A stretch of 64,000 nt of DNA. It comes from Brevundimonas sp. M20 (lineage in GTDB: Bacteria; Pseudomonadota; Alphaproteobacteria; Caulobacterales; Caulobacteraceae). The notes under the pieces were generated by a model. The model did not search any database. It was not told the origin of the DNA and was given only the letters and a program-made list of their open reading frames with translations. Shown here one piece after another: positions 6,805 through 16,358 of this stretch (the first letter of the stretch is position 1; the number at the start of each line of letters is the position of its first letter). The position numbers were made by a program, and so were the translations under genes. The stretch is taken from assembly GCF_006547065.1 (NCBI RefSeq), contig NZ_CP041243.1, forward strand, positions 124,001-188,000, written 5' to 3'.

Positions 6805-8742
6805 GTGAACTTTTTGAACAACTTGCCTGTCGGCCGGAAACTGTTCCTGGCCTTCGCCTGCGTCCTGACGGCCATCGCGGCCATGGGCGCGGTCGTCTTC
6901 ATGCAGATGCTCGCTCTGGATCAGGCGGGCGTCCAACGCTCGGCCGCCAACCAGATGGTCCGCTCGACCGCTGCGGCGGAATTCTATCTGGCGCGTCAGG
7001 AGAACGCCTTCCGCGGCTTCCTGCTGTCGGGTGACGAGTACTACATCGAGCGCGCCAACGGGCACCGCGCGAAGTTCAGGGAGGCCGTCCAGGAGATGGC
7101 GGACACCGGCGGCCCGGCCGTTCAGGAAGAAGCGACTGCCCTGCTGAGTTCGGCCGATGCCTGGTTCGAGCACGTCGTCGTGCGCGGCGCCGCCCTGGCC
7201 CGCAATCCGGAGACCCAGTCCCGCGCCGTCGCCATGGTGGGCCGCAGCGGCTCCGCGGACCAGATCATCGAGCCGGTCGAAGGCGCCCTGGAGACCATCA
7301 AGCAGAGCAACATGGCCGAACTGGAACGCGTCCGCGCGGCCCAGGCCCAAGCGTCGGCCACCGCCAAGTGGACGCTGGGCCTCGGCATCGGCGCCGCGAT
7401 CCTGCTGTCGCTGTTCGCCGGCCTGACCTTGACGCGGGGCATCGGTGGTCCGGTGCTGAAGATGGTCGAGCACATGAAGCGCCTGATTGGCGGCGACACC
7501 TCGCTGCAGGTGCCGGAAGCCGGTCGCAAGGACGAGTTCGGCGCCATGGGCCAGGCGATCCTCGCCTTCCGCGACGCCGCGATCGAAAAGGTCCGGGTCG
7601 AGGCCGAAGCCGCCGAAGCTCGTGAGCGGGCCGAGGAGGAGCGTCGCCGCAACCTGACCGCCAGCGAAGCCGCCGCCGAGGAACAGGCCCTGGTCGTGAG
7701 CGCCCTCGCCGAAGGTCTGGAGCGTCTCAGCGCCGGTGACCTGACCTACCGCCTGACCCAGACCTTCCCGACCCACTATGTGAAGCTGCAGTCGGACTTC
7801 AACGCGGCCATCGGCCAGCTGAAGGACGCCATGTCGGTGGTCGTCTCGAACGTCTCGGCCATCCGCTCGGGCTCGGGCGAGATCAGCCACGCCGCCGACG
7901 ACCTGTCGCGCCGCACCGAGCAACAGGCCGCCTCGCTGGAGGAAACCGCCGCCGCCCTGGACCAGATCACCGCCACGGTGAACAAGACCGCCTCGGGCGC
8001 CCGTCAGGCCTCGGACGTGGTGCAGGGCGCGCGTGGCGACGCCGAAACCTCGGGCATTGTCGTCCGTGACGCCGTCGCCGCCATGAGCGCCATCGAGCAG
8101 TCGTCCAGCCAGATCAGCCAGATCATCGGGGTGATCGACGAAATCGCCTTCCAGACCAATCTGCTGGCCCTGAACGCCGGCGTCGAGGCCGCTCGCGCCG
8201 GTGACGCGGGCCGCGGCTTCGCGGTCGTCGCCTCGGAAGTGCGGGCCCTGGCCCAGCGCTCGGCCGAAGCGGCCAAGGAGATCAAGACCCTGATCTCGGC
8301 CTCGGGAACCCAGGTCGCCTCGGGCGTGAGCCTGGTCGGTCAGACCGGCGAAGCCCTGCAGCGTATCGTCAGCCGCGTCGCGGAGATCGACAGCCTCGTT
8401 TCGGAAATCGCCGCCTCGGCGCAGGAACAGGCCACCGGCCTCCAGCAGGTGAACACCGCCGTCAACCAGATGGATCAGGTCACCCAGCAGAACGCCGCCA
8501 TGGTCGAGCAGTCGACCGCCGCCAGCCACTCGCTGTCGCAGGAAGCCGAGAGCCTCGCCTCATCGGTCGCCCGCTTCCGCATCGGCGACGGCAGTGTTCA
8601 GGCGACCCGCGCCACGCCGCGCGCGTCCGCTCCGGCTCCTCGTCCGGCCGCCCATGCCCCGGTTCCGCAAATGCGCGCCACCGGCCGCGGCGGCGCCGCC
8701 CTGAAAACGCAGGCCGTCGAGGACGGCTGGGAGGAGTTCTGA
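6805..8742 (+). CDS. Methyl-accepting chemotaxis protein
   Basis: From the GTG at 6805 the product has 645 residues: a membrane helix at 12-34, a periplasmic CHASE3-like helical region at 35-188, a second helix at 189-210, HAMP regions, and a long signalling domain. The conserved hairpin tip is present (EIAFQTNLLALNAGVEAARAG, slightly divergent). The C-terminus ends GWEEF after a Pro/Ala-rich tail, the pentapeptide type that tethers CheR/CheB. It corresponds in position to mcpA of the Caulobacter cluster. The frame is open upstream of 6805, inside the porin gene, but those residues are not receptor-like; the GTG directly precedes NFLNNLPVGRKL, the usual start. A lone TTAAC at 6799-6803 is only half of a CtrA site. 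Confidence 0.93.
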   Translation: MNFLNNLPVGRKLFLAFACVLTAIAAMGAVVFMQMLALDQAGVQRSAANQMVRSTAAAEFYLARQENAFRGFLLSGDEYYIERANGHRAKFREAVQEMADTGGPAVQEEATALLSSADAWFEHVVVRGAALARNPETQSRAVAMVGRSGSADQIIEPVEGALETIKQSNMAELERVRAAQAQASATAKWTLGLGIGAAILLSLFAGLTLTRGIGGPVLKMVEHMKRLIGGDTSLQVPEAGRKDEFGAMGQAILAFRDAAIEKVRVEAEAAEARERAEEERRRNLTASEAAAEEQALVVSALAEGLERLSAGDLTYRLTQTFPTHYVKLQSDFNAAIGQLKDAMSVVVSNVSAIRSGSGEISHAADDLSRRTEQQAASLEETAAALDQITATVNKTASGARQASDVVQGARGDAETSGIVVRDAVAAMSAIEQSSSQISQIIGVIDEIAFQTNLLALNAGVEAARAGDAGRGFAVVASEVRALAQRSAEAAKEIKTLISASGTQVASGVSLVGQTGEALQRIVSRVAEIDSLVSEIAASAQEQATGLQQVNTAVNQMDQVTQQNAAMVEQSTAASHSLSQEAESLASSVARFRIGDGSVQATRATPRASAPAPRPAAHAPVPQMRATGRGGAALKTQAVEDGWEEF

Positions 8743-9026
8743 TGAGCGCTTCGGTCGTCCTTCCCTCCGTGCTGGACATCCGCGCCGCGGGTCCGTTGCA
8801 GGGCGAAATCCTCGGCCTGCGCGGGCAGCCCCTGACCCTGGACGTCTCGTCCGTCGAGCGTCTTGGCGGCCTGTGCCTCCAGGTTCTGCTGTCGGCGCGC
8901 GCCACCTGGGCCGCTGACGGTCAGCCGCTGACCGTGACGACCGGCGACGACGCCAACTTCTCCGACCAATGGGCCGCCTTCGGCGCGGCCCCCTTCGACA
9001 CCAGCCCCGTGGGAGCCGCAGCGTGA
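8742..9026 (+). CDS. cheX: STAS-domain chemotaxis accessory protein (CheX of the Caulobacter cluster)
   Basis: The 94-residue protein is a lone STAS domain of the anti-sigma-antagonist fold, with core LTLDVSSVERLGGLCLQVLLSARATW. The loop has Ser-Val-Glu-Arg-Leu rather than the usual phosphorylatable DxS motif, so regulation by phosphorylation is doubtful. Its ATG overlaps the receptor stop by one base and its stop overlaps the next GTG. The symbol follows the gene order mcpA-cheX-cheYI of Caulobacter crescentus from memory; this is not the CheX phosphatase of spirochaetes and Thermotoga. Confidence 0.82.
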   Translation: MSASVVLPSVLDIRAAGPLQGEILGLRGQPLTLDVSSVERLGGLCLQVLLSARATWAADGQPLTVTTGDDANFSDQWAAFGAAPFDTSPVGAAA

Positions 9027-9388
9027 CCAAGACTGTTCTGACCGTCGACGATTCCCGCACCATGCGCGACATGCTGCTGCTGGCCTTGCAGGACGCCGGC
9101 TACAACGTCATCCAGGCCGTGGACGGCGTGCATGGCCTTGAGGTGCTGGCCGCCAACGGCGCCGACATCATCATCACCGACATCAACATGCCCCGGATGG
9201 ACGGCTTCGGCGTCATCGAGGGCGTGCGCGCCGACCCGAACCACCGCCACACGCCGGTGCTGGTCCTGACGACCGAGAGCGACGCCGAGAAAAAGGCCCG
9301 CGCCCGCGCCGCCGGAGCCACCGGCTGGATTGTAAAACCCTTCGACCCGGTCAAGCTGGTGGACGCCGTCCGCCGCGTGGCCGCCTGA
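9023..9388 (+). CDS. cheY: CheY-type single-domain response regulator (first copy)
   Basis: The 121-residue stand-alone receiver has the acidic pair Asp9-Asp10, phosphoacceptor Asp53 in TDINMPRMDG, Thr in LTTES and Lys105 in KPFDP, all conserved. It accepts phosphate from CheA and acts on the flagellar motor or competes as a phosphate sink. The GTG start at 9023 overlaps the preceding stop (GTGA). The frame is open further upstream but that part lies inside the STAS gene and does not extend the receiver fold. This is the CheYI position; two further CheY-like genes lie in the same operon. Confidence 0.92.
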   Translation: MTKTVLTVDDSRTMRDMLLLALQDAGYNVIQAVDGVHGLEVLAANGADIIITDINMPRMDGFGVIEGVRADPNHRHTPVLVLTTESDAEKKARARAAGATGWIVKPFDPVKLVDAVRRVAA

Positions 9389-9401
9389 CCCAGAGGCTTC
9401 C

Positions 9402-11648
9402 GTGGACGCATTCGAAGCGATCAAGGCGACCTTCTTCCAGGAATGCGACGAACTGCTCGCCGACCTGGAAGCCAAGCTGCTGGTGCTTGAGTCGGGCCAG
9501 ACCGACAGCGAGACGATCAACGCCGTCTTCCGGGCCGTTCACTCGGTGAAGGGCGGCGCCGGCGCCTTCGGTCTGGACGCGCTGGTCCGCTTCGCCCACG
9601 TCTTCGAAACCCTGCTGGATGAACTGCGCGCGGGCCGCAAGCCCTGCGACGAGGTCACCGTCCGCACCCTGCTGCGCGCCTCGGACGTGCTGGCCGACCA
9701 CGTCGCCGCCGCCCAGGGGCACGCCCCGGAGGTCGAGGAAGCCCGTTCCGCCGGTCTGGTCGCCGAGATGGAGGTCCTGACCCATGGCGAGGCCTCGGTT
9801 CCCGGCGCCGCCGTCGAGGAGGAGGATGACTTCGGCTTCACCCCCCTGACCGTCGGCCTGGCCCCGCTGCCCTCGCTGGACCTTCCGCCCCTCGACCTTC
9901 CGCCCCTGGCCGCTCCGGCGGCTGACGCGGGCTGGCGCATCGTGTTCCGTCCGCACGGCGCCATGTACGCCAACGCCAATGAGACGGGCCTGCTGCTGCG
10001 CGAACTGGGCCGTCTGGGTCCGATCACCGTCTCGCTGGACGACAGTGCGGTCCCTGCACTCGACGCCCTCATCGTCGAGGAAAACCACCTGATCTGGACC
10101 ATCGAGCTGACGGGTGAGGCGACCGAGGCCGCCGTCCGTGACGTGTTCGATTTCGTCGAGAGCGACTGCGACCTCAGCATCACCGCCCTGGGCGCCGCCG
10201 CGACCTCGCCGGACCTGCCCGATTTGCCGTCGTTGACTGCGGCCGCGCCGGCCCCGGCTGATCTGGATATCTCGGCCCTGCTGGCCGCCGCCGCTGCCGC
10301 GCCCGTCGAGACCCCTGCTCCGGCTCCGGTCGCCATCGCGCCGGTCATCGAGGCCGCCGCCGCACCGGTCGCGCCTCCGGCTCCCGCCGTCGCGCCCACG
10401 CCCCCCGCTGCGAACGCACCCGCAGCGCCCTCGGCCCCCGCCGCTCCGGCCACCATCCGGGTCGATCTCGACCGCGTCGATCGCCTGATCAACGCCGTCG
10501 GGGAGCTGGTCATCCAGCAGGCCATGCTGGCCCAGCGCGTCGCCGAAAGCGGCATGGCCGCCCGGTCGTCGGCGGTCATGATGGGTCTGGAAGATCTCGA
10601 ACTCCTGACCCGCGAGATTCAGGACAGCGTCATGGCCATCCGGGCCCAGCCCGTGAAGTCGGTCTTCCAGCGCATGCCGCGCCTCGTCCGCGAAGTCGGC
10701 GAGATGACCGGCAAGAAGGTCCGTCTGGTCACCGCCGGCGAGGACACCGAGGTCGACAAGACCGTGGTCGAACGTCTGGCCGAACCGATCACCCACATGC
10801 TGCGCAACGCCATCGACCACGGGCTGGAAACGCCCGCGGATCGCGAGGCCGCGGGCAAGTCGCCGGAAGGCACGGTCCATCTGGCCGCCCTGCACCGCTC
10901 GGGCCGCATCGTCATCGAAATCTCCGACGACGGCCGCGGCATCAACCGCGAACGGGTCAAGGGGATCGCCGTGTCGCGCGGTCTGATCGCCGAAGACGCG
11001 GTCCTGACCGACGACGAGATCGACAATCTGATCTTCCTGCCGGGCTTCTCCACCGCCGAGACCATCACCGATGTGTCGGGTCGCGGCGTCGGCATGGATG
11101 TGGTCAAGCGCTCCATTCAGGCGCTGGGCGGCCGCATCACCATCAGCTCGGTTCCGGGCAAGGGCTCGACCTTCACCCTCAGCCTGCCGCTGACGCTGGC
11201 GGTGCTGGACGGCATGGTCGTCGGCGCCGCCGAACAGACGCTGGTCGCGCCCCTGTCGAACATCGTCGAAAGCCTGACGCCGCGCGCCGATGACGTGCAC
11301 TACGTCGGCGGCCGTGACGCGGTCATCCGCTTCCGCGAAAACTTCGTGCCGCTGGTCGACGTGGCCCAGGTGATGGGCTTCCGCGACACGCCGGTGACGC
11401 CGGGTCAGGGCGTCGCCGTGGTGGTCGAAACCGAATCCGGCGCTCGCGCCGCCCTGATGGTCGACGCCATCCAGGGTCAGCGCCAGGTCGTCATCAAGAG
11501 CCTGGAAACCAACTACCAGCAGGTGCCCGGCGTCGCCGCCGCCACCATCCTCGGCGACGGCCGCGTCGCCCTCATCCTCGATGTCGACGCCATCGTCGCC
11601 AACGCCCGTCGCCGTGCGGCGGGGCCTGAACTCAAGCTCGCGAGCTGA
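9402..11648 (+). CDS. cheA: Chemotaxis histidine kinase CheA
   Basis: The 748-residue protein starts at a GTG. It has an HPt domain with phosphorylated His47 in HSVKGGAGAF, and a P2-like alpha/beta domain at about 185-265 (WRIVFRPHGAMYANANE). An Ala/Pro-rich linker follows to about 350, then the dimerisation helices (VDLDRVDRLINAVGELVIQQ), the ATPase with HMLRNAIDHGLE and DDGRGIN, and the C-terminal CheW-like domain. It receives signals from membrane receptors through CheW and phosphorylates the CheY and CheB proteins encoded beside it. The long Ala/Pro linker explains the high GC-skewed stretch around 10.2-10.45 kb. Confidence 0.97.
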   Translation: MDAFEAIKATFFQECDELLADLEAKLLVLESGQTDSETINAVFRAVHSVKGGAGAFGLDALVRFAHVFETLLDELRAGRKPCDEVTVRTLLRASDVLADHVAAAQGHAPEVEEARSAGLVAEMEVLTHGEASVPGAAVEEEDDFGFTPLTVGLAPLPSLDLPPLDLPPLAAPAADAGWRIVFRPHGAMYANANETGLLLRELGRLGPITVSLDDSAVPALDALIVEENHLIWTIELTGEATEAAVRDVFDFVESDCDLSITALGAAATSPDLPDLPSLTAAAPAPADLDISALLAAAAAAPVETPAPAPVAIAPVIEAAAAPVAPPAPAVAPTPPAANAPAAPSAPAAPATIRVDLDRVDRLINAVGELVIQQAMLAQRVAESGMAARSSAVMMGLEDLELLTREIQDSVMAIRAQPVKSVFQRMPRLVREVGEMTGKKVRLVTAGEDTEVDKTVVERLAEPITHMLRNAIDHGLETPADREAAGKSPEGTVHLAALHRSGRIVIEISDDGRGINRERVKGIAVSRGLIAEDAVLTDDEIDNLIFLPGFSTAETITDVSGRGVGMDVVKRSIQALGGRITISSVPGKGSTFTLSLPLTLAVLDGMVVGAAEQTLVAPLSNIVESLTPRADDVHYVGGRDAVIRFRENFVPLVDVAQVMGFRDTPVTPGQGVAVVVETESGARAALMVDAIQGQRQVVIKSLETNYQQVPGVAAATILGDGRVALILDVDAIVANARRRAAGPELKLAS

Positions 11649-11651
11649 TCC

Positions 11652-12113
11652 ATGACCGAAGTGCAAAACAACGCCGCTGTCCGTGAACTGATCGCCTTCC
11701 GTATCGGCGAGCAGGAGTTCTGCGTGGATATCATGTCGGTCCGCGAGATCCGGGGCTGGACCCCCGCGACCCCGCTGCCGCGTTCGCCCGGTTACATGAA
11801 GGGCGTGATCAACCTGCGCGGCGCGGTCCTGCCGATCGTCGACCTGGGCGCCCGCTTCGGCCTGCGCACCTCCGAACCGACGGCCCGCCACGTCATCATG
11901 GTGGCCCACATCGGCGGCCGCACCGTCGGCCTGCTGGTCGACGCGGTTTCGGACATCATCCAGCTGACCGAAGGCACGGTCCAGCCGACCCCGGACGTCG
12001 CCAGCGATGACGTTCGCACCTTCGTGAAGGGCATCTTCGCGCTGGACGGCCGCATGATCAGCCTGATCGAACTCGACATGATCCTGCCGGAAGCGGAAGC
12101 CGAAGCCGCATGA
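11652..12113 (+). CDS. cheW: Chemotaxis coupling protein CheW
   Basis: The 153-residue single CheW domain opens [21 protein letters not shown] and contains the receptor/kinase-binding block [24 protein letters not shown]. It bridges chemoreceptors and CheA at the cell pole. It starts three bases after the cheA stop and overlaps cheR by four bases (ATGA), consistent with one tightly coupled operon. Confidence 0.97.
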   Translation: MTEVQNNAAVRELIAFRIGEQEFCVDIMSVREIRGWTPATPLPRSPGYMKGVINLRGAVLPIVDLGARFGLRTSEPTARHVIMVAHIGGRTVGLLVDAVSDIIQLTEGTVQPTPDVASDDVRTFVKGIFALDGRMISLIELDMILPEAEAEAA

Positions 12114-12973
12114 CCTCCGCCGCCGGGGCGCCGTCGATGGTGGAGGGCGAGTTCGTCCTCACGCCGGAAGACTTCCGCCATATCGCCCACACCCTGCATT
12201 CCTACGCCGGCATCGCGCTGGGCGAGGGCAAGGCCGCGCTGGTCTACTCGCGTCTGGCCAAGCGCCTGCGCGTGCTTGGCCTGCGGAATTTCCGCGAGTA
12301 CTGCGAGCTGATCGACGGCGTCGAGGGCGTCGATGAGCGGCAGCTGATGACGGCGGCCCTGACCACCAACGTCACCCGCTTCTACCGCGAGCCGCACCAC
12401 TTCGATCACCTGCGCGACCGGATCATGCCCAAGCTGGCCGAGCGCGCCCGCGCCGGCGGCCGGGTCCGCCTGTGGTCTGCCGCCTGTTCGAACGGGCAGG
12501 AGCCCTATTCCATGGCCCTGACCGTGCTCCAGACCCTGCCGGAAGCGGCCGAGCTGGACGTGAGGATTCTGGCCACCGACATCGACCCCAACATGGTCGT
12601 GCAAGGCTATGAGGGCGTCTATTCCGAAGAGGCTCTGGAGCCCGCGCCGGCCACCCTGTGGCGCAAATATTTCGACCGCGCCGACCGTGGCCAGTGGGTC
12701 GCCGGACGCCAGCTCAAGCAGCTGGTGACCTTCAAGGAGCTGAACCTGATCGGTGACTGGCCGATGAAGGGCAAGTTCGACGTCATCTTCTGCCGCAACG
12801 TCGTCATCTATTTCGATGACGCCACCCAGGAGCGTGTCTGGAACCGCTTCCTGCCGCTGATGAACCCGGGCGGCACCCTGTATATCGGCCATTCCGAGCG
12901 CGTCTCCGGGACCGCCGCCGCCCGCCTGCAGACCAGCGGCCTGACCACCTACCAGCTGGGAGCCGCCGGATGA
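12110..12973 (+). CDS. cheR: Chemoreceptor glutamate methyltransferase CheR
   Basis: The 287-residue protein uses S-adenosylmethionine to methylate receptor glutamates. It has the N-terminal helical domain (residues about 15-85) and the methyltransferase fold with [41 protein letters not shown] and [13 protein letters not shown]. All the SAM-binding landmarks of the family are present. It overlaps cheW and cheB by four bases on either side. The receptor encoded at the start of the operon carries the C-terminal pentapeptide that would dock this enzyme. Confidence 0.97.
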   Translation: MTSAAGAPSMVEGEFVLTPEDFRHIAHTLHSYAGIALGEGKAALVYSRLAKRLRVLGLRNFREYCELIDGVEGVDERQLMTAALTTNVTRFYREPHHFDHLRDRIMPKLAERARAGGRVRLWSAACSNGQEPYSMALTVLQTLPEAAELDVRILATDIDPNMVVQGYEGVYSEEALEPAPATLWRKYFDRADRGQWVAGRQLKQLVTFKELNLIGDWPMKGKFDVIFCRNVVIYFDDATQERVWNRFLPLMNPGGTLYIGHSERVSGTAAARLQTSGLTTYQLGAAG

Positions 12974-14022
12974 GCGCCGCCCCGGTCAGGGTCCTGGTCG
13001 TCGACGACAGCCCCACCATGCGCGGCCTGCTGACGGCCGCCCTGCGCCGCGATCCCGAGATCGAGGTCGTCGGCTCGGCCGCCGATCCGCTGGAAGCGCG
13101 CGAGGCGATCAAGCGCCTGAACCCCGACGTCATCACCCTGGACGTCGAAATGCCCAACATGAACGGGCTGGAGTTCCTCGAGAAGATCATGCGCCTGCGG
13201 CCGATGCCGGTGGTCATGGTCTCGACCCTGACCCAGAAGGGCGCCGAAACGACCGTGGCCGCGCTGGAGGCGGGCGCCGTGGACGCGATCGGCAAGCCCA
13301 TGGACGGCACCCCCGCCGCCGTCGCCTTCGCCGAACTCAACATCAAGGTGAAGGCCGCCGCCCGCGCCCGGGTCCGCCCGCGCGGCGATGTCCCCGCCAT
13401 TCATCAGGCCCCGGGCGACTACCGCCCGGACCCGAACCTGATCCTCGCCATCGGCGCATCCACCGGCGGCGTCGAGGCGCTGCTGACCGTGCTGCAGGGC
13501 TTCCCGGCCAACTGCCCGGCGACCGTCATCACCCAGCACATGCCCGCGACCTTCACTAAAAGCTTCGCGGCGCGGCTGGACAAGGTCTGCGCCCCGACGG
13601 TCACCGAGGCCGAGGACGGCGCGCCGGTCATGCCCGGTCACATCTACATCGCCCCCGGCGGCGAGGCTCACCTCGAGGTCTCCGGCGCCGCGCCGCGCTG
13701 CCGCCTCAGCCGGACCGAGACCGTCAACGGCCACCGTCCGTCCGTGGACGTCCTGTTCAACTCCGTCGCCCGCCTGAACCGCCCCATGACCGGGGTGATC
13801 CTGACCGGCATGGGCAAGGACGGCGCCAAGGGCTTGCTGACCATGCGCCAGGGCGGCGCCCACACCCTGGGCCAGGACGAAGCCTCGTCCGTCGTCTACG
13901 GCATGCCGCGCGCCGCCCAGGAGATCGGCGCCGTCGAACGCCAGCTCCCGCTTCACCGTCTCAGCTCCGCCATTCTCGACGTCTGCGCCGCGTCCCCCCG
14001 CGCCGCCCCGACCGCTGCCTGA
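12970..14022 (+). CDS. cheB: Chemotaxis response regulator methylesterase CheB
   Basis: The 350-residue protein has a receiver domain with phosphoacceptor Asp58 ([11 protein letters not shown]) and a C-terminal methylesterase domain. The active-site GASTGG contains Ser164, TQHMP has the catalytic His, and the late GMGKDGAKG block has the catalytic Asp. It removes methyl groups from receptors and is activated by CheA phosphorylation. It overlaps cheR by four bases and is followed ten bases later by a second cheY. Confidence 0.97.
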   Translation: MSAAPVRVLVVDDSPTMRGLLTAALRRDPEIEVVGSAADPLEAREAIKRLNPDVITLDVEMPNMNGLEFLEKIMRLRPMPVVMVSTLTQKGAETTVAALEAGAVDAIGKPMDGTPAAVAFAELNIKVKAAARARVRPRGDVPAIHQAPGDYRPDPNLILAIGASTGGVEALLTVLQGFPANCPATVITQHMPATFTKSFAARLDKVCAPTVTEAEDGAPVMPGHIYIAPGGEAHLEVSGAAPRCRLSRTETVNGHRPSVDVLFNSVARLNRPMTGVILTGMGKDGAKGLLTMRQGGAHTLGQDEASSVVYGMPRAAQEIGAVERQLPLHRLSSAILDVCAASPRAAPTAA

Positions 14023-14032
14023 AGGAATACGT

Positions 14033-14422
14033 ATGCCCGCCGCCGCCGCCCTCCATGTTCTCGTCGTCGATGATCAGCAGACCATGCGCTCGCTTGTGCG
14101 CAACAGTCTGCAGCAGCTCGGCGTGCGCGAGATCCGTGAGGCCGCCGACGGCGAGATCGCCCTGCGCGAGATCGTGACCCGCCCGGCCCATCTGGTGATC
14201 TCGGACTTCAATATGCCCAACCTGGACGGCCTGGGCCTGCTGCGCGCCATCCGCGCCCACCCGCCGATCCAGACCACCGCCTTCATCATGCTGACCGGCC
14301 GCGCCGACCGCGAACTGGTCCAGCGCGCGGTCCAGTTCGGCGTGAACAACTACCTGGTCAAACCCTTCACCGTCGCCCAGCTGAAAGAGAAGCTGGAAGG
14401 CGTCTTCGGACCTCTGACATGA
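14033..14422 (+). CDS. cheY: CheY-type response regulator (second copy)
   Basis: The 129-residue receiver has phosphoacceptor Asp58 ([11 protein letters not shown]), Thr in LTGRAD and Lys110 in LVKPFT. It is closer to classical CheY (DxNMPxxDG, long alpha4-beta5 region) than the first copy. It is probably the CheYII equivalent, acting on the flagellar motor. An AAGGAA ribosome site lies just before the ATG. The stop overlaps cheD by four bases. Confidence 0.94.
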   Translation: MPAAAALHVLVVDDQQTMRSLVRNSLQQLGVREIREAADGEIALREIVTRPAHLVISDFNMPNLDGLGLLRAIRAHPPIQTTAFIMLTGRADRELVQRAVQFGVNNYLVKPFTVAQLKEKLEGVFGPLT

Positions 14423-14973
14423 GCCCCGCGCAGTCGTCGGATCGCGGCGAGATTCGCATTCACGTCGGTCAGGGCGAGCACCACATCACCGCTGATCCCG
14501 CGGTCATGCTCACCACGGTGCTGGGCAGTTGTGTCGCCGCCTGCCTGACCGATCCGGTCGCGGGCGTCGGCGGCATGAACCACTTCCTGTTGCCGGACGG
14601 CGCGGGGGCGGGCACCGACGCGGGCCGCCGCTACGGCGCCTATGCGATGGAGCTGCTGATCAACGACCTGATCAAGGCGGGCGCCCGTCGCGAACGCCTT
14701 GAGGCCAAGCTGTTCGGCGGCGGTCGCATGTTCGACAGCCTGCGCGACGTCGGCATGGCCAACGCCGAGTTCGCGGAACGCTTCCTGCGCGATGAAGGCA
14801 TCCGGGTCGTGGGCGGCAGCCTGCGCGGCGCCGGCGGCCGTCGTCTGCACTACTGGCCGGTCAGCGGTCGCGCCCTGCAAAGGGGCGTCACCGACGCCGC
14901 CACCACCCCGCCCGCGCGTCCCGTGCCGGCGCCGCCCCCGGTCGCCGCCGGCGGCGATCTGGAGCTGTTCTGA
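14419..14973 (+). CDS. cheD: Chemoreceptor glutamine deamidase CheD
   Basis: The 184-residue protein has the CheD core, with catalytic Cys38 in [12 protein letters not shown], His55 in [10 protein letters not shown] and the later KLFGGGRMF block. The family deamidates receptor glutamines and modulates CheC-type phosphatases. No cheC is visible here, so receptor deamidation is the likely role. The C-terminal 30 residues are Pro/Ala-rich and end in DLELF, resembling the ends of the receptor and of the next protein (DLHLFD). It overlaps both neighbours. Confidence 0.94.
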   Translation: MSPAQSSDRGEIRIHVGQGEHHITADPAVMLTTVLGSCVAACLTDPVAGVGGMNHFLLPDGAGAGTDAGRRYGAYAMELLINDLIKAGARRERLEAKLFGGGRMFDSLRDVGMANAEFAERFLRDEGIRVVGGSLRGAGGRRLHYWPVSGRALQRGVTDAATTPPARPVPAPPPVAAGGDLELF

Positions 14974-15305
14974 TGCCCGCGGACGCGTCCTCCCTGCTGG
15001 CCGCCCTCGCCGCCGAGATCGGCGACGTCCGCTCGGGCGTGGACCGTGTCTCGGGTCTGCTGTCCGATCTCGTCCGCCGTCTGCCCGCCGAACACCGGGC
15101 CGAGGCCCTGACCGACGCCCAGGCGCTCGATGTGCTGATCCAGCGCCTCGATGCGGTCTCGGGCGTGCTCAACGGTCTCGCCTCGGGCCAGACCTCCGCC
15201 GACGCCGTCTCCACCGTCCTGCTCGCGGACATGGCCGGGCGGCTGAACGGTCGCCAGCCCGCCCGCGCGTCCGCGGACGCCGGCGACCTGCATCTGTTCG
15301 ACTGA
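14973..15305 (+). CDS. cheU: Small chemotaxis-operon protein, CheU-like
   Basis: The 110-residue helical protein has heptad-like Leu/Val spacing over residues 5-95 and an acidic end, DLHLFD, similar to the end of CheD. No enzymatic motif is visible. The call and symbol come from its place between cheD and the third cheY, as cheU in the Caulobacter major cluster (from memory). Its ATG shares one base with the cheD stop, so it is certainly translated with the operon. Similar C-terminal ends on the receptor, CheD and this protein hint at a common docking partner, an inference. Confidence 0.75.
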   Translation: MPADASSLLAALAAEIGDVRSGVDRVSGLLSDLVRRLPAEHRAEALTDAQALDVLIQRLDAVSGVLNGLASGQTSADAVSTVLLADMAGRLNGRQPARASADAGDLHLFD

Positions 15306-15309
15306 CGCC

Positions 15310-15906
15310 ATGGCCGCCTCCTCCAACGCCCGCGTCAATCTGGAGCACTCGACCGTGCTCCTGATCGACGACAACCCGAAGGCGCTGGATATGCTCAGCT
15401 CGATCTTCCAGGGCTTCGGCGTCAAGCAGCAGATCAAGTGCGAAAGCGCGGTCGATGCGGTGGAGATCCTCAAGCGCCAGCCGGTCGATCTGGTCCTGGT
15501 GGATTGCTCGATGCCGGAAATGGACGGCTTTGAGTTCACCCGCTGGCTGCGTCGCGAGATGCCCGCACCGGCCAAATACACCCCGGTGATCATGCTGACC
15601 GGTCATGCGGCCCAGTCCAGCATCCAGAAAAGTCGTGACTGCGGCGCCAGCTTCGTGGTCGCCAAGCCCCTGACCCCCGCCGTGCTCCTGCGCCGCATCC
15701 TGTGGCTGGGCGGTGATGAGCGCGAGTTCGTCGAGTGCGAAAGCTATGTCGGCCCTGACCGTCGGGTTCGCAATTTCGGCCCGCCGCTGGGCCAGCCGGG
15801 GCGTCGCTCGGGCGACCTGTCGACCCACGTCGGCGAACCCGCCGAGGCCAATATGGATCAGTCCGATATCGATATGCTGATGAAGCCGATGCGGGTGTCG
15901 CTGTGA
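15310..15906 (+). CDS. CheY-like response regulator with C-terminal extension (third copy)
   Basis: The 198-residue protein has a receiver at about 14-130 with Asp20/Asp21, phosphoacceptor Asp65 (LVDCSMPEMDG), Thr in LTGHAA and Lys119 in AKPLT. It carries about 60 extra residues, including YVGPDRRVRNFGPP and a short acidic helix near the end. The GPDRR stretch resembles a motif in PilZ/FlaEY-type and other short signalling modules, so it may bind a partner. It matches the CheYIII position, between cheU and cheE. It ends with a four-base overlap with cheE. Confidence 0.88.
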   Translation: MAASSNARVNLEHSTVLLIDDNPKALDMLSSIFQGFGVKQQIKCESAVDAVEILKRQPVDLVLVDCSMPEMDGFEFTRWLRREMPAPAKYTPVIMLTGHAAQSSIQKSRDCGASFVVAKPLTPAVLLRRILWLGGDEREFVECESYVGPDRRVRNFGPPLGQPGRRSGDLSTHVGEPAEANMDQSDIDMLMKPMRVSL

Positions 15907-16358
15907 GCGAAGTCCGTACCCTGAAAATCCAGAGCCCCCTCGCCAGACAGCTGGCCCGTCCCGGCGGGCGCACCATCGCCGACGCCCAGCGTCTGGCCGA
16001 GACCGGCCTGCAAAGCCACAAGGCCGACATCATGGGCGATCTGGGTCGCCTGATCGGTCAGCTGGAGACCCTGTGCGTCGAGGCGACGGCCGAAGGCCGC
16101 GACCGGGTCTATGTGCTGGCGTCGGCCCTGGTCGATCTGGCCGGCTTCTTCGACACCGGCCCGCTCTACACCGCCGGCTACAGCCTGTGCGACCTGTCCG
16201 AGCGCATGCAGGCGATGGGCGTGTGGAACTGGCCCGCCGTCGAGGTGCATGTGAAGGCCCTGCGCCTGATCCTGACCGGCGGCTGCAAGACCGGCGCGGA
16301 ATCCGACGTCCTGCTTCAGGGCCTGAAGAGCGTGCTCGGGGCCTTCGCGCCCGCCTAG
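15903..16358 (+). CDS. cheE: CheE-like chemotaxis-operon protein
   Basis: This 151-residue protein starts at a GTG that overlaps the previous stop. It is predominantly helical (residues 20-150), with conserved-looking GDLGRLIGQLETLC and TAGYSLCDLSERM segments and no catalytic motif. It is the last gene of the operon and occupies the position of cheE in Caulobacter. It probably interacts with the CheY-like protein encoded before it, as coupled genes often do. Its stop overlaps the convergent acyl-CoA synthetase gene by four bases. Confidence 0.75.
   Translation: MSEVRTLKIQSPLARQLARPGGRTIADAQRLAETGLQSHKADIMGDLGRLIGQLETLCVEATAEGRDRVYVLASALVDLAGFFDTGPLYTAGYSLCDLSERMQAMGVWNWPAVEVHVKALRLILTGGCKTGAESDVLLQGLKSVLGAFAPA

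Noticed and set aside
6799..8529. Antisense open frame of 576 codons over the chemoreceptor gene
   Set aside because: Same shadow effect; no domain and wrong codon-position bias compared with the clear chemoreceptor on the plus strand.
9351..11909. Very long open frame (852 codons) on the minus strand across cheA
   Set aside because: It is a shadow of cheA: composition is His/Gly/Asp/Arg-rich without domains, whereas the plus strand shows all CheA motifs. High GC makes such antisense frames common.
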